NCBI GenBank assembly: GCA_026645575.1
Contig: JAPKMW010000018.1
Coordinates: 1 to 64,000, forward strand
Length of the DNA: 64,000 bases
Origin: Caldilineaceae bacterium
GTDB lineage: Bacteria; Chloroflexota; Anaerolineae; Caldilineales; Caldilineaceae
Direction of reading: 5' to 3'
Shown: positions 50,704 to 59,668 of the stretch, one piece after another
Layout: every line of letters starts with the position of its first letter
How positions within the stretch are numbered: the stretch's first letter is position 1
Program-made: the position numbers and the translations under genes
Notes under the pieces: model-generated
Told to the model about the DNA's origin: nothing
The model's database searches: none
Seen by the model: the letters and a program-made list of their open reading frames with translations, nothing else

Positions 50704-51465
50704 ATGGTCAAGAAAACCGCAGCCGTTTTAGTCGGTCACGGCAGTTTGCATAGCGATAGCGGCCAGGCGATGTTGCAAATTGCGGCGTTATTGCGCGAAC
50801 AGAAAATCGCCCCGGTAGTGGAGGCGGGCTTTCTCAATTTTAGCCAGCCGACGATGAGTGAGGCGGTGGAAAAAGCGGTGGCACAGGGGGTGAAGCATGT
50901 GATCATTCAGCCCTATTTCTTAATTGAAGGCCATTATGTGCGCAATGATTTGCGGCAAGCGGTGCGTACCCTAGCGGCGCAGCACCAACCAGTGCGTTTT
51001 ACCATTGCTGATGTGCTGGGCGACCACAATGCCATGTTTAACCTGGCTTGTAAACGACTGGTGACCGTTGATGGCAGTGGGGACAGAGCAGAAGCGCAGC
51101 GGGGCCTGCTCTTTGTCGCCCACGGCACCCCGTTGGTTGAGGCCAATGCCCCCATTGAGCGTATTTTACAGCGGGTTTGCGCACACGCCGACTACCACTA
51201 CGCCGGGATCGGTTATCTCGACTGCAACCAGCCCGATATTCCCACTGCCTTTGACCAATTGGTAGCGACCGGTATCACTCACTTGACTGTATTGCCCTAT
51301 TTTCTCCACTTGGGCCGCCATGTGCGCACAGACTTGCCGGCGCTCTTTGCCGCCGCCCGCCAACGCCATGCCGGGGTGGACATTCAGATCGCCCATCATT
51401 TGGACTATGACCCGCTGCTGGCCCAAGTCGCCGCCGAGCGGATCATGGCGGCGATGAGCTGTTAA
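50704..51465 (+). CDS. Sirohydrochlorin chelatase, two-domain CbiX/SirB type
   Basis: 253 residues from the ATG at 50704, with GGGGGAG upstream. It consists of two similar chelatase halves, each opening with the metal-binding His motif: AVLVGHGSLHSDSG and LLFVAHGTPLVEAN. Each half has a second motif (VIIQPYFLIEGHYVRNDL, LTVLPYFLHLGRHVRTDL). It probably inserts Fe2+ into sirohydrochlorin to make siroheme for the sulfite reductase upstream; Co2+ insertion for cobalamin cannot be excluded. Earlier in-frame starts from 50593 lie in the inverted repeat. Confidence 0.88.
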   Translation: MVKKTAAVLVGHGSLHSDSGQAMLQIAALLREQKIAPVVEAGFLNFSQPTMSEAVEKAVAQGVKHVIIQPYFLIEGHYVRNDLRQAVRTLAAQHQPVRFTIADVLGDHNAMFNLACKRLVTVDGSGDRAEAQRGLLFVAHGTPLVEANAPIERILQRVCAHADYHYAGIGYLDCNQPDIPTAFDQLVATGITHLTVLPYFLHLGRHVRTDLPALFAAARQRHAGVDIQIAHHLDYDPLLAQVAAERIMAAMSC

Positions 51466-51475
51466 GAATTACGAA

Positions 51476-51518
51476 TTACGAATTACGAATTACGAGTAGC
51501 GTAATTCGTAATTCGTAA
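51476..51518. repeat. Inverted repeat of ATTCGTA words before cobA
   Basis: 18-bp perfect arms (51476-51493, 51501-51518) with a 7-base loop, built of TTACGAA/TTCGTAA units. The same word family occurs inside the kinase gene at 40189-40223 and at about 41826. Confidence 0.87.
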
Positions 51519-51538
51519 CTATAGAAAGTAGTAACGGA

Positions 51539-52372
51539 ATGAATCGAGTACAAACAAATCCACAACCAGGCAAAGCATACCTTGTAGGGGCTGGACCGGG
51601 AGCGGCGGAGTTAATTACGGTGCGTGGACTACGCTTGGTGCAGCGCGCTGATGTGATACTTTATGATCGCTTGATTGCGCCGGAATTGTTGGCCGAGGCG
51701 CGACCGGATGCCGAGTTGATCTATGTCGGCAAACAACCCCATTACCATGTGGCAACCCAAGAGGAGATCAACCAACTCCTGGTGGAGAAGGTGCGCGCCG
51801 GTTATCAGGTGGTGCGGCTAAAGGGGGGCGATCCTTTTGTCTTTGGCCGTGGCGGTGAAGAAGCGTTAGCGCTGCAAGCGGTGGGATTGCCCTTTGAGAT
51901 TGTGCCGGGGATTTCGTCGGCCCTGGCTGCGCCGGCCTACGCCGGTATTCCCGTGACACAGCGGGGGGTCGCCACCAACTTTGCTGTTGTTACGGGTCAT
52001 GGCTGCACCGAAAGCAGCGGCGTTGACTGGTCGGCGCTGGCGCGGATTCCAACGGTGGTGATTCTCATGGGGGTCGCCCAAATTGGACAGATTGCCACAC
52101 AACTGTTGCAAGCCGGGCGCGCCCCAGAGACCCCGGCCGCGGCGATCCAGTGGGGCAGCACCGACCAACAGCGAGTTGTGCGCGCTACGCTTGCGACCCT
52201 GGCCTATGCCATTGATGTGGCCGGCTTGGAAGCGCCAGCGACGATTGTCATCGGTGAAGTCGCCGCCTTACATGATCAACTGGCCTGGTTTCGACCGGAA
52301 GTAACCCATACGCTTGCCGAACAGACGCCCTTTAGCTGGCCCCTTTTGGAAAAGGTTGTCGTCCGTGACTGA
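51539..52372 (+). CDS. cobA: Uroporphyrinogen-III C-methyltransferase (SUMT)
   Basis: 277 residues: AYLVGAGPGAAELITVRGLRLVQRADVILYD, RLKGGDPFVFGRGGEEALAL and VPGISSALAAPAYAGIPVTQRG are the standard SUMT signatures. It methylates uroporphyrinogen III twice with SAM to precorrin-2, the entry to siroheme and cobalamin. It ends inside the start of the precorrin-2 dehydrogenase gene. Together with the flanking genes it completes siroheme synthesis. Confidence 0.95.
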   Translation: MNRVQTNPQPGKAYLVGAGPGAAELITVRGLRLVQRADVILYDRLIAPELLAEARPDAELIYVGKQPHYHVATQEEINQLLVEKVRAGYQVVRLKGGDPFVFGRGGEEALALQAVGLPFEIVPGISSALAAPAYAGIPVTQRGVATNFAVVTGHGCTESSGVDWSALARIPTVVILMGVAQIGQIATQLLQAGRAPETPAAAIQWGSTDQQRVVRATLATLAYAIDVAGLEAPATIVIGEVAALHDQLAWFRPEVTHTLAEQTPFSWPLLEKVVVRD

Positions 52373-52862
52373 AGCGCCCCTCTCCGCTACTGAAGCAGTC
52401 TACCCGATCCTGCTGACTGGCTTGCAGAACAAGGTGGCGGTTGTGGTCGGGGGCGGACCCGTTGGGGAGCGCAAAGTGGCAGGGTTGCTGGCGGTCGGCG
52501 TCCGCATCCGCTTGGTCAGCCCTGTCATCACACCCACGCTGGCTGAATGGGCGCAGGCTAACCGCTTGCTTTGGGTGCCGCGCTCCTATCAAACCGGCGA
52601 TCTGGCTGACGCTTTTCTCGTCTTTGCTGCAACCAATGTGCGCGCTGTCAACGCCCAAATTGCCTACGATGCCCTGCATATGGGGCTGCTCTGTAATGTT
52701 GCTGATGCGCCCGCTGAAGGCAACTTTCATGTCCCGGCCCTCTACCGTCACGAAGATGTGGTGATTGCTATCGGTAGCCGTCGGAGCAAAAACCCGAAAC
52801 GCATCCAATCCCTGCGTGACCAGATTGCCCAATTCCTCAATACACTTCGTCTGCAATCGTAA
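52365..52862 (+). CDS. Precorrin-2 dehydrogenase (CysG N-terminal/Met8 type)
   Basis: 165 residues from a GTG at 52365 that overlaps the cobA stop by 8 bases. An ATG at 52314 is possible but lies deep inside cobA. The NAD-binding fold is VYPILLTGLQNKVAVVVGGGPVGERKVAGLL. RLVSPVITPTLAEWA and VFAATNVRAVNAQIA are typical. It oxidises precorrin-2 to sirohydrochlorin. The separate helical chelatase domain of CysG is mostly absent, matching the presence of a dedicated chelatase two genes upstream. Confidence 0.9.
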   Translation: MTEAPLSATEAVYPILLTGLQNKVAVVVGGGPVGERKVAGLLAVGVRIRLVSPVITPTLAEWAQANRLLWVPRSYQTGDLADAFLVFAATNVRAVNAQIAYDALHMGLLCNVADAPAEGNFHVPALYRHEDVVIAIGSRRSKNPKRIQSLRDQIAQFLNTLRLQS

Positions 52863-53304
52863 TGTTCAGTCGTAATGGCTGTAGACGCTGATTTAGGTAG
52901 CGTGAATCGCTATGGGTGTAAAACCCTGATCCGCGCCACCTGAATCCGCGTCTATGTTCCCGGCTGAGTAATTTTGCCAGATCGTACTGCTGATGGTTAG
53001 GGAAAAATCCTGTCTAAAAAGTGACTTCTGACATATCTTTTGTTATGGCTCTTTGGTATAGTAATCTATAGCTGAAATATGTGTTTAGGGTACAGTCGAT
53101 TTTGACATCTTTCCATAGAAACGGTAGTATATTTATAGATTAACATAGATTTACTGAGAATTTTAGTGCGCTTACTAATGCAAATTGGATCTACTGTCAA
53201 TAAGCAACGTTTCAAAAACGCCTAATAAACGGTGATTGCCTTAGCTTAACCGCAACGACAGATGCAGTCATCAATCTTATCAACGACAAAACGGTTGCCT
53301 ACCT
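52863..53304. other. 442-bp gap before hemA
   Basis: The left part holds an imperfect inverted repeat of TAGACGCTGATT / ATCCGCGTCTA words (about 52881-52955). The AT-rich middle holds the hemA promoter at 53102-53130. The remaining about 170 bases form a long untranslated leader without a recognisable riboswitch. Confidence 0.55.
53102..53130 (+). promoter_or_regulatory. Promoter of the heme operon
   Basis: TTGACA (53102-53107) and TAGTAT (53125-53130) are 17 bases apart. The predicted start near 53137 leaves a leader of about 168 bases with no strong Shine-Dalgarno before the hemA ATG. Confidence 0.75.
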
Positions 53305-54609
53305 ATGAATATCAATCGCCTATTTTGTGTCGGTCTTAGCCATCAAAGCGCCCCCATTGAGCTACGCGAGCAGTTGAGCCACTGGCCGGATGGGGATCTC
53401 CGTACCCCGGCTATAGAAGAACTTGTCATTGTCAGCACTTGTAACCGCCTGGAACTCTATGGTTATCTGGCGGAAGAGGGGCAAGCGTGTACTCCGCTGA
53501 TGGACTTGATGGCGGCGACCCAGGCCTTGCCTACGCATTACTTTGTCGATCATCTGTATACCCACCAAGGCGAGGCGGCGGTTCACCACCTCTGTCGGGT
53601 GGCGGCAGGGCTAGATTCGTTGGTGCTGGGTGAAGCGCAGATTTTGGGTCAGGTCAATACGGCCTGGCAAAAAGCCCAGGCGGCTGGCATGGTCGGGCCG
53701 GTTCTTAGCTTGCTATTTCGTGTAGGCATTAAAGGCGGACGTCGTGCCCGGACAGAAACACAAATCAGCACCAATGCCGTCAGCGTTGGTTCGGCGGCGC
53801 TCAACCTTGCCCATCAATGCGCCGGTGATTTGCGCACCAAGCAGATCTTGCTCATTGGCTTGGGGGAGATCGGTCAACTGACTCTCAAAGGACTACAGGC
53901 CCGTGGCGTGACCAACATTGCCTTAGCCAATCGCACGCTGGAACGGGCGCAAACGTTGGCGGCGGTGTGGGGGGGAGCAGCCTATTGCCTGGCTGATTTG
54001 CCCGCTGCTTTGCGCAACGCCGATGTGGTTATTAGTGCCACCAGCGCAACGACCCCCATTTTGGATGCCATGACCATTGCCCAGAGCATGGCTGCGCGCC
54101 CGCAGCGGCCCTTGCTTTTGCTGGATCTGGCGGTGCCACGCGATATTGACTCTGCCGTAAAAACCATCCCTGGCGTCCAGCTTTTTGACGTGGATGATCT
54201 GCGCCACAGTGTTGATACAGCCTTGGCTGCGCGTCAGCGTGAGACCCCTTTGGTTGAGCAAATTATTGAAGAAGTGTTGGTTGAATGGCGTCAACAGTTT
54301 CAAGAACTGCAAGTGCGCCCCGTTGTGGTCGAGCTACGACAAAAGGCAGAACAGATTCGTCAACGCGCCGTTGAGCGCACCTTGCGTCATCTAGGTGAGG
54401 TGGATCGACAGACGGCGGATCAACTTTGGCACCTCTCCCATGCGTTGGTCAACCAATTGTTGCATGAGCCAACCCTACAACTGAAACGCAAAGCCGGTCA
54501 ACCCCAGGCCGATCTCTATGCTGGTCTGGTTTCCGATCTCTTTGGTTTGGCTACCCCAGTCCCACTGGTAACCGAAGTATTGCCACAAGCCAGGGGCGAA
54601 GCCGCGTAA
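53305..54609 (+). CDS. hemA: Glutamyl-tRNA reductase
   Basis: 434 residues. The catalytic Cys46 lies in VIVSTCNRLELYG, followed by GLDSLVLGEAQILGQV, NADPH-domain LIGLGEIGQLTLKGL and LLDLAVPRDID, and a C-terminal dimerisation helix. It reduces Glu-tRNA to glutamate-1-semialdehyde, the first committed step of tetrapyrrole synthesis (C5 pathway). Its partner hemL lies at the far end of the same cluster. The stop overlaps the hemC-hemD start by one base. Confidence 0.96.
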   Translation: MNINRLFCVGLSHQSAPIELREQLSHWPDGDLRTPAIEELVIVSTCNRLELYGYLAEEGQACTPLMDLMAATQALPTHYFVDHLYTHQGEAAVHHLCRVAAGLDSLVLGEAQILGQVNTAWQKAQAAGMVGPVLSLLFRVGIKGGRRARTETQISTNAVSVGSAALNLAHQCAGDLRTKQILLIGLGEIGQLTLKGLQARGVTNIALANRTLERAQTLAAVWGGAAYCLADLPAALRNADVVISATSATTPILDAMTIAQSMAARPQRPLLLLDLAVPRDIDSAVKTIPGVQLFDVDDLRHSVDTALAARQRETPLVEQIIEEVLVEWRQQFQELQVRPVVVELRQKAEQIRQRAVERTLRHLGEVDRQTADQLWHLSHALVNQLLHEPTLQLKRKAGQPQADLYAGLVSDLFGLATPVPLVTEVLPQARGEAA

Positions 54610-56459
54610 TGAAAGCTACATCGTTGAACAACATAAAAGCTTACGTCACCCTCGGCACCCGCACGTCGGATCTGGCGATGTGGCAGACAAAGCATATTAT
54701 TGCCCGTTTACAGGCAGCCTGGCCGGGGCTAGATTGTCGCTTGCAACCCTTTGTGACGCAAGGGGATAAGACCCAGGCATTGGATAAACCACTGCCGGCC
54801 ATTGGTGGCAAGGGGTTGTTTACCGCAGAACTCGAACGTGCGCTCCTGGCCGGGGAAATTGATCTGGCAGTTCACTCGTTGAAAGACCTGCCGGTGGAAG
54901 ACGCCCCTGGCCTGACCCTTGGCGCCATTACCGACCGCGCCGATGTGCGCGATGCGCTGGTGGCGCGCAACGGCTGGACGCTGGCGACCTTGCCGCCCGG
55001 CGCCGTTGTCGGCACCAGCAGCACCCGCCGGGCCGCCCAATTACAAGCGCAGCGCCCGGATCTGGTCATTCGCTCGATCCGCGGCAATGTTGACACGCGC
55101 CTGCGCAAAGTTCTCAATGGCGACTACGATGCCACCCTGTTGGCATTAGCCGGCTTGGATCGTCTTGACCTCGCTGACAAAGTGAGTGAACGCCTATCGC
55201 TGGACGTGATGTTGCCGGCGCCGGGGCAGGGTGCATTGGCCGTTCAATGTCGCGCTGATGACCAGGAAACCTTAGCCCTGCTGGCTGCTCTTGATGATGC
55301 CGCTGTCCGGGCGGCTGTCTCTGCCGAACGCGCCTTTTTGCATGGGTTAGGCGGCGGCTGTTCAGCGCCTGTTGCGGCCTTTGCCCAGGTGCAGGAAACT
55401 GATCATAACACCCAGTTACAGTTGGAAGCGCTGGTTGCCTCTGCCGATGGTCAACAGATCATTCGCGTGACAGGCGCCTCTGCTGCGGTCGATGTTACAG
55501 CCGCGCTGTTGCTTGGGGAGCAATTAGCCGCCCAAGCGCTGCGCCAAGGCGCGGCTACCCTTGTTGCACAAAAAGCTGATTTTGCTGCAACACCACAGGG
55601 AACGGCGACGCCTACTTCCTCACCCCTGGCCGGCAAGCGCGTAGTCGTAACACGCACCCAGGAACAGTCTAGCACGTTGCTTGAAAAATTAACTGCCAAC
55701 GGCGCCATCCCGCTTCTGATGCCGACGATTCGTATCGAACCCCTGGCCGACCTAAGCGCCTTGGATGCCGCCCTGCGCGCACACGACCGTTATGACTGGT
55801 TAATTCTGACTAGCGCCAATGCTGTGACCATTCTGGCCGAGCGGCTCTGTGCTGTGGGGTTGACGGCGCAGGATTTACACCACTTACAGATTGCCGCTGT
55901 TGGCCCAGCGACAATGGATGCGCTCCGCGCCTGCGGCTTGTCCCCGAGCTTTGTTCCGCAACGTTTTGAAGCGACAGAAATTGCCACCGGCTTACAAAAA
56001 CAACTTGGGGACCTGCATGGTCTGCGCATCCTCTTGCCACAAGCCGCCATCGCTCGTCAAAATTTGGCCGAAGCTCTGATTGCGCAAGGGGCTGTTGTCG
56101 ATGTCGTCCCCATCTACCAAACCTTACCGGCGGCACTCGATGCCGACGCCGTAGCTGCCTTGCAACAAGGGGTCGCTGTTATCACCTTTACCAGCGGCTC
56201 AACCGTGCGTAATTTTGTACAAAGTTTGGCTGACAACAAGCTTGGCCTGCATATATTGCAGGGCGCAACCATCGCCTGTATCGGCCCGCAAACCGCCGCC
56301 GCCGCCCACGAACTGGGGCTGCCCGTCGATCTTGTCGCCGACGACTACACCATCGACGGCCTGGTTGACGCGTTAGTGGCCCATTTTCAAGCGGGGATCA
56401 ATCCCCCTGCTGACAACGAGAAGTCGCCTCAGCGACTGCACCTACGGGACAAGGAGTAA
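54609..56459 (+). CDS. hemCD: Fused porphobilinogen deaminase - uroporphyrinogen-III synthase
   Basis: 616 residues carry two enzymes. Residues about 12-325 are Hem[35 protein letters not shown], and the dipyrromethane-cofactor Cys251 in [14 protein letters not shown] short Thr/Pro/Ser linker (about 326-340) leads to HemD (about 343-605: [45 protein letters not shown]). The fusion would hand the unstable hydroxymethylbilane straight to the cyclising enzyme. The C-terminal tail ([19 protein letters not shown]) looks like translated intergenic DNA. hemB starts 2 bases downstream. Confidence 0.95.
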   Translation: MKATSLNNIKAYVTLGTRTSDLAMWQTKHIIARLQAAWPGLDCRLQPFVTQGDKTQALDKPLPAIGGKGLFTAELERALLAGEIDLAVHSLKDLPVEDAPGLTLGAITDRADVRDALVARNGWTLATLPPGAVVGTSSTRRAAQLQAQRPDLVIRSIRGNVDTRLRKVLNGDYDATLLALAGLDRLDLADKVSERLSLDVMLPAPGQGALAVQCRADDQETLALLAALDDAAVRAAVSAERAFLHGLGGGCSAPVAAFAQVQETDHNTQLQLEALVASADGQQIIRVTGASAAVDVTAALLLGEQLAAQALRQGAATLVAQKADFAATPQGTATPTSSPLAGKRVVVTRTQEQSSTLLEKLTANGAIPLLMPTIRIEPLADLSALDAALRAHDRYDWLILTSANAVTILAERLCAVGLTAQDLHHLQIAAVGPATMDALRACGLSPSFVPQRFEATEIATGLQKQLGDLHGLRILLPQAAIARQNLAEALIAQGAVVDVVPIYQTLPAALDADAVAALQQGVAVITFTSGSTVRNFVQSLADNKLGLHILQGATIACIGPQTAAAAHELGLPVDLVADDYTIDGLVDALVAHFQAGINPPADNEKSPQRLHLRDKE

Positions 56460-56461
56460 CG

Positions 56462-57556
56462 ATGTCACTCATCCAACTTGACCAACCTGTATCCGCGACG
56501 GTTACAAATGGTCTAGTACACGCAACACGCAACACACACCACGCAACGCTGCCCGCTCGCCCCCGCCGCCTGCGCCGTTCACTGGGCTTGCGGGCCATGG
56601 TACGCGAAACCCAACTGGCGCCCGATGATTTCATCTATCCGCTCTTTGTCACCCACGGGCAGCAGGTGCGCAACCCGATTAGCTCCATGCCGGGCGTCTT
56701 TCAATTGTCGCTGGATCAACTGGCGGTGGAAGCGGAAGAACTGCTCGATTTGGGGGTGCCGGCAGTGGTGCTCTTTGGCATCCCCGCCAGCAAAGACCCG
56801 GTGGGGCTGGAAAACTTTGCCGACGACGGCATTATCCAACAGGCGATTCGGACGCTCAAAGCCGCAGCGCCGGCACTGGTGGTCATTACCGATGTCTGCC
56901 TCTGTGAGTATACCGATCATGGTCACTGTGGGCTGCTCAACGACCCGGAACATAACCATGCTTATTTAGAGGCGGGCTACGTGCTGAATGATGAAACCCT
57001 GGAAATCTTGGGCCAGGTCGCCGTCTCCCATGCGCGCGCCGGGGCGGACATTATCGCCCCTAGCGGGATGCTCGACGGCATGGTAACGGCCATCCGCAGT
57101 GCGCTCGATGCCCATGACTTTGACCACATTCCGATTATGTCCTACGCGGTGAAGTACGCTTCGGCTTTCTATGGCCCCTTTCGCGAAGCCGCTGCCGGCG
57201 CGCCCAAGTTTGGCGACCGCAAAACCCATCAGATGGACCCGGCCAACGCTCGCGAAGCCTTACGCGAAGCCGCCCTCGACGTACAAGAGGGCGCCGACTT
57301 CCTCATGGTCAAACCGGCACTGGCCTATCTGGATGTGATCTATCGCCTGCGCAGCCAATTCCCAGAGTTACCCCTGGTCGCCTACAACGTCAGTGGCGAA
57401 TACGCCATGATCAAAGCGGCTGCGGCCAACGGCTGGCTGGATGAACGCAAAGTCGTTCTCGAAAAGCTCACTGGCATCAAACGTGCCGGCGCCGATCTCA
57501 TCATCACCTATCACGCCAAAGACGCCGCCACCTGGTTGCGCGAAGACAGTCGTTAA
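56462..57556 (+). CDS. hemB: Porphobilinogen synthase (zinc-type)
   Basis: 364 residues. The zinc Cys are Cys146, Cys148 and Cys156 ([13 protein letters not shown]). The Schiff-base lysines are Lys231 ([18 protein letters not shown]) and Lys284 ([11 protein letters not shown]). It condenses two 5-aminolevulinates. The first about 32 residues are unusual: [12 protein letters not shown] (18-29) is encoded by an ACACGCAAC word repeat. The family core begins at [18 protein letters not shown], so a shorter start or a repeat-derived extension is likely. Confidence 0.95.
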   Translation: MSLIQLDQPVSATVTNGLVHATRNTHHATLPARPRRLRRSLGLRAMVRETQLAPDDFIYPLFVTHGQQVRNPISSMPGVFQLSLDQLAVEAEELLDLGVPAVVLFGIPASKDPVGLENFADDGIIQQAIRTLKAAAPALVVITDVCLCEYTDHGHCGLLNDPEHNHAYLEAGYVLNDETLEILGQVAVSHARAGADIIAPSGMLDGMVTAIRSALDAHDFDHIPIMSYAVKYASAFYGPFREAAAGAPKFGDRKTHQMDPANAREALREAALDVQEGADFLMVKPALAYLDVIYRLRSQFPELPLVAYNVSGEYAMIKAAAANGWLDERKVVLEKLTGIKRAGADLIITYHAKDAATWLREDSR

Positions 57557-57561
57557 TTGAT

Positions 57562-57647
57562 ATTAGATATTGGGTACTGCGCGATTTCGCACACCTGAGG
57601 TGCTACGCCATCGCCTAAAGCCCAATATCCAATACCCAATATCTAAT
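57562..57647. repeat. Inverted repeat between hemB and hemQ
   Basis: 15-bp perfect arms (57562-57576, 57633-57647) of GATATTGGGTA words, plus further ATATTGG/CCAATAT copies. Confidence 0.8.
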
Positions 57648-57660
57648 TACAGAGATACTT

Positions 57661-58425
57661 ATGACAAGACCAAATTCCTTATCAACAATGGCAGAACGTC
57701 CTGCCGCCAATCCACTGGAAGAGGTGGATGTCAGCGAAAAAGGGCGTAGCGCAACCGGCGAAACCATTTCGTTGGATCGTCGCCTCTACATGCAATTTAT
57801 GGCCTTTGGCGGTTGTCGCGACAGTCGCCGGTTGGTCGATGCGCTGGAGACAGCGCGAGTGCAAGGCGCGCTTTACGCCGATGTCAACGATCCGCAGGGC
57901 GTCGGCCTGGTGACCTTTAGCGAGTCGCCCGACTATTTCCTGACCGACATGCGCACCTTTTACAACCAGCCGCCCTTTAACGAGTTGACGCCCAAGCCGG
58001 AACACACCATGTTGGGCCGCACCTACGCCATTGGCTACGAATCCGATCTCTACGAAACGCTGATTGGTCGCCCACGCAGCCGTGTGGTGGATCCGACGTT
58101 GCCGTGGGTGATCTGGTATCCCTTGCGCCGCGCCGGTTCCTTTGAACAGCTTTCGCCTCAGGAACAGAATGTTATCTTGATGGAGCATGGCGGCATTGGG
58201 CGCGCCTTTGGTCGCGTCGGGTTGGGCTATGACATTCGCCTGGCCTGTCACGGGCTGGACAAACATGACAACGACTTTGTGGTCGCCCTGCTAGGGCCGG
58301 AACTGCACCCGCTGTCGAGCATCGTCCAGCGTATGCGCAAGACCAAGCAGACCTCGCTTCATCTAGAGCGATTAGGACCGTTTTTTATCGGCAAGGTGAT
58401 CTGGCAGTCCGTCGTCAAAGATTAA
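57661..58425 (+). CDS. hemQ: HemQ-like coproheme decarboxylase (chlorite dismutase family)
   Basis: 254 residues. The chlorite-dismutase fold is seen in LYMQFMAFGGCRDSRRL and VTFSESPDYFLTDMRTF. The probable catalytic Tyr153 sits in WYPLRR and the probable proximal heme ligand His176 in MEHGGIGR, spaced as in HemQ. LGPFFIGKV closes the domain. In the coproporphyrin-dependent pathway HemQ decarboxylates iron coproporphyrin III to heme b using hydrogen peroxide. The location among heme genes supports this role over chlorite detoxification. The first 35 residues are polar and probably disordered. Confidence 0.87.
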   Translation: MTRPNSLSTMAERPAANPLEEVDVSEKGRSATGETISLDRRLYMQFMAFGGCRDSRRLVDALETARVQGALYADVNDPQGVGLVTFSESPDYFLTDMRTFYNQPPFNELTPKPEHTMLGRTYAIGYESDLYETLIGRPRSRVVDPTLPWVIWYPLRRAGSFEQLSPQEQNVILMEHGGIGRAFGRVGLGYDIRLACHGLDKHDNDFVVALLGPELHPLSSIVQRMRKTKQTSLHLERLGPFFIGKVIWQSVVKD

Positions 58426-58431
58426 CTTGGT

Positions 58432-58497
58432 TAACACGGATAGGGAGGAACACGGATAGGATTGTAAAAATATCTGTGTTCCTCCCTATCCGTGTTA
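58432..58497. repeat. Perfect 22-bp inverted repeat between hemQ and hemE
   Basis: Arms 58432-58453 and 58476-58497, built of ACACGGATAGG words. The right arm ends 25 bases before the hemE ATG. Confidence 0.87.
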
Positions 58498-58522
58498 CCT
58501 AAGCTACAGAACTGAGTAAGAG

Positions 58523-59668
58523 ATGACTATCGAACAAGAACCCACATCGCCCTTTCTACGGGCTTGCCGCGGACTAAAGACCGACTATACGCCCGTTTGG
58601 CTGATGCGCCAGGCGGGGCGCTATATGGCTGAATACCGGGCTGTGCGCGCTCAACATACGATGCTGGAGGTGATCCGCACGCCGGAACTGGCGGCGCAGG
58701 TGACGCTCCAACCCATCGACAGCTTTGGCTTTGATGCTGCCATTATCTTTTCGGATATTCTGCCGGTGTTAATTGGCATGGGCTTGCATTTGGAGTTCGT
58801 CAAAGGGGAGGGGCCGGCCATCGACAACCCGCTGACCCGACCGTATGACATTGATCTGTTGGCAACACCACCGGCGGAAGAGTCCATGGGACCAACGCTG
58901 GCGGCAATTGCGATCGTCGCCGGAGAACTGACACCGCGAGGCGTGCCGTTGATCGGCTTTGCCGGCGCGCCCTTCACCCTGGCCAGCTATGCGGTGGAGG
59001 GGGGCGGCAGCAAGACCTTTGCCAAAACCAAGGCGCTCATGTACCGCGAACCGGCGGCCTGGAAGCGCTTGATGACCAAACTGGTGACGGTGCAAGCTGA
59101 TTACCTAATCAAACAGGCCAAAGCCGGCGCGGCTGTGCTGCAAATCTTCGATTCGTGGGCTGGTCAGGCATTGAGCCAGCAAGATTATATCCGCTATGTC
59201 CAGCCCTATAACAAAGCGCTTTTTGAGGCCGTCAAACGGGGCACCGATGTGCCGATTATCAACTTTAGCACCGGCACCAGCAGCTATTTGCCCGATGTGG
59301 TGGCCTGTGGCGGCGATGTGATCGGCGTGGACTGGCACATGCCGCTCGACTGGTGTTGGCAGCAGATCGGCCATGCGAAGCCGATCCAGGGCAACCTGGA
59401 CCCGATTGCACTGATGGCCCCGTGGCGTGAGTTGCAATATCGGATTGATGATGTACTGACCCGCGCCGGTGGCCGGCCTGGTCATATCTTCAACCTGGGC
59501 CACGGCATTCTGCCGGAGACGCCGGTGGAGAATGTGCAGCGGCTGGTGGAATATGTGCATGAGAAGACATCTCTAGCAGCACGATACCGGGAAATGGGGC
59601 AGGATCAAGAACGGGAAGTTGAGGCATTAGAGTGGGTGGAAGCCTTGGCCGGAGACATTAACGCATGA
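58523..59668 (+). CDS. hemE: Uroporphyrinogen decarboxylase
   Basis: 381 residues: FLRACRGLKTDYTPVWLMRQAGRYMAEYRAVR holds the substrate-binding signature. Further blocks are FSDILPVLIGMGL, GFAGAPFTLASYAVEGGGSK, QIFDSWAGQALS and FNLGHGILPETPVENVQRLVEYVHE. It converts uroporphyrinogen III to coproporphyrinogen III. The stop overlaps the hemH start by 4 bases (ATGA). Confidence 0.97.
   Translation: MTIEQEPTSPFLRACRGLKTDYTPVWLMRQAGRYMAEYRAVRAQHTMLEVIRTPELAAQVTLQPIDSFGFDAAIIFSDILPVLIGMGLHLEFVKGEGPAIDNPLTRPYDIDLLATPPAEESMGPTLAAIAIVAGELTPRGVPLIGFAGAPFTLASYAVEGGGSKTFAKTKALMYREPAAWKRLMTKLVTVQADYLIKQAKAGAAVLQIFDSWAGQALSQQDYIRYVQPYNKALFEAVKRGTDVPIINFSTGTSSYLPDVVACGGDVIGVDWHMPLDWCWQQIGHAKPIQGNLDPIALMAPWRELQYRIDDVLTRAGGRPGHIFNLGHGILPETPVENVQRLVEYVHEKTSLAARYREMGQDQEREVEALEWVEALAGDINA

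Noticed and set aside
57661..58425. Chlorite dismutase proper
   Set aside because: The family is shared, but the position within the heme operon and the absence of perchlorate genes favour HemQ.
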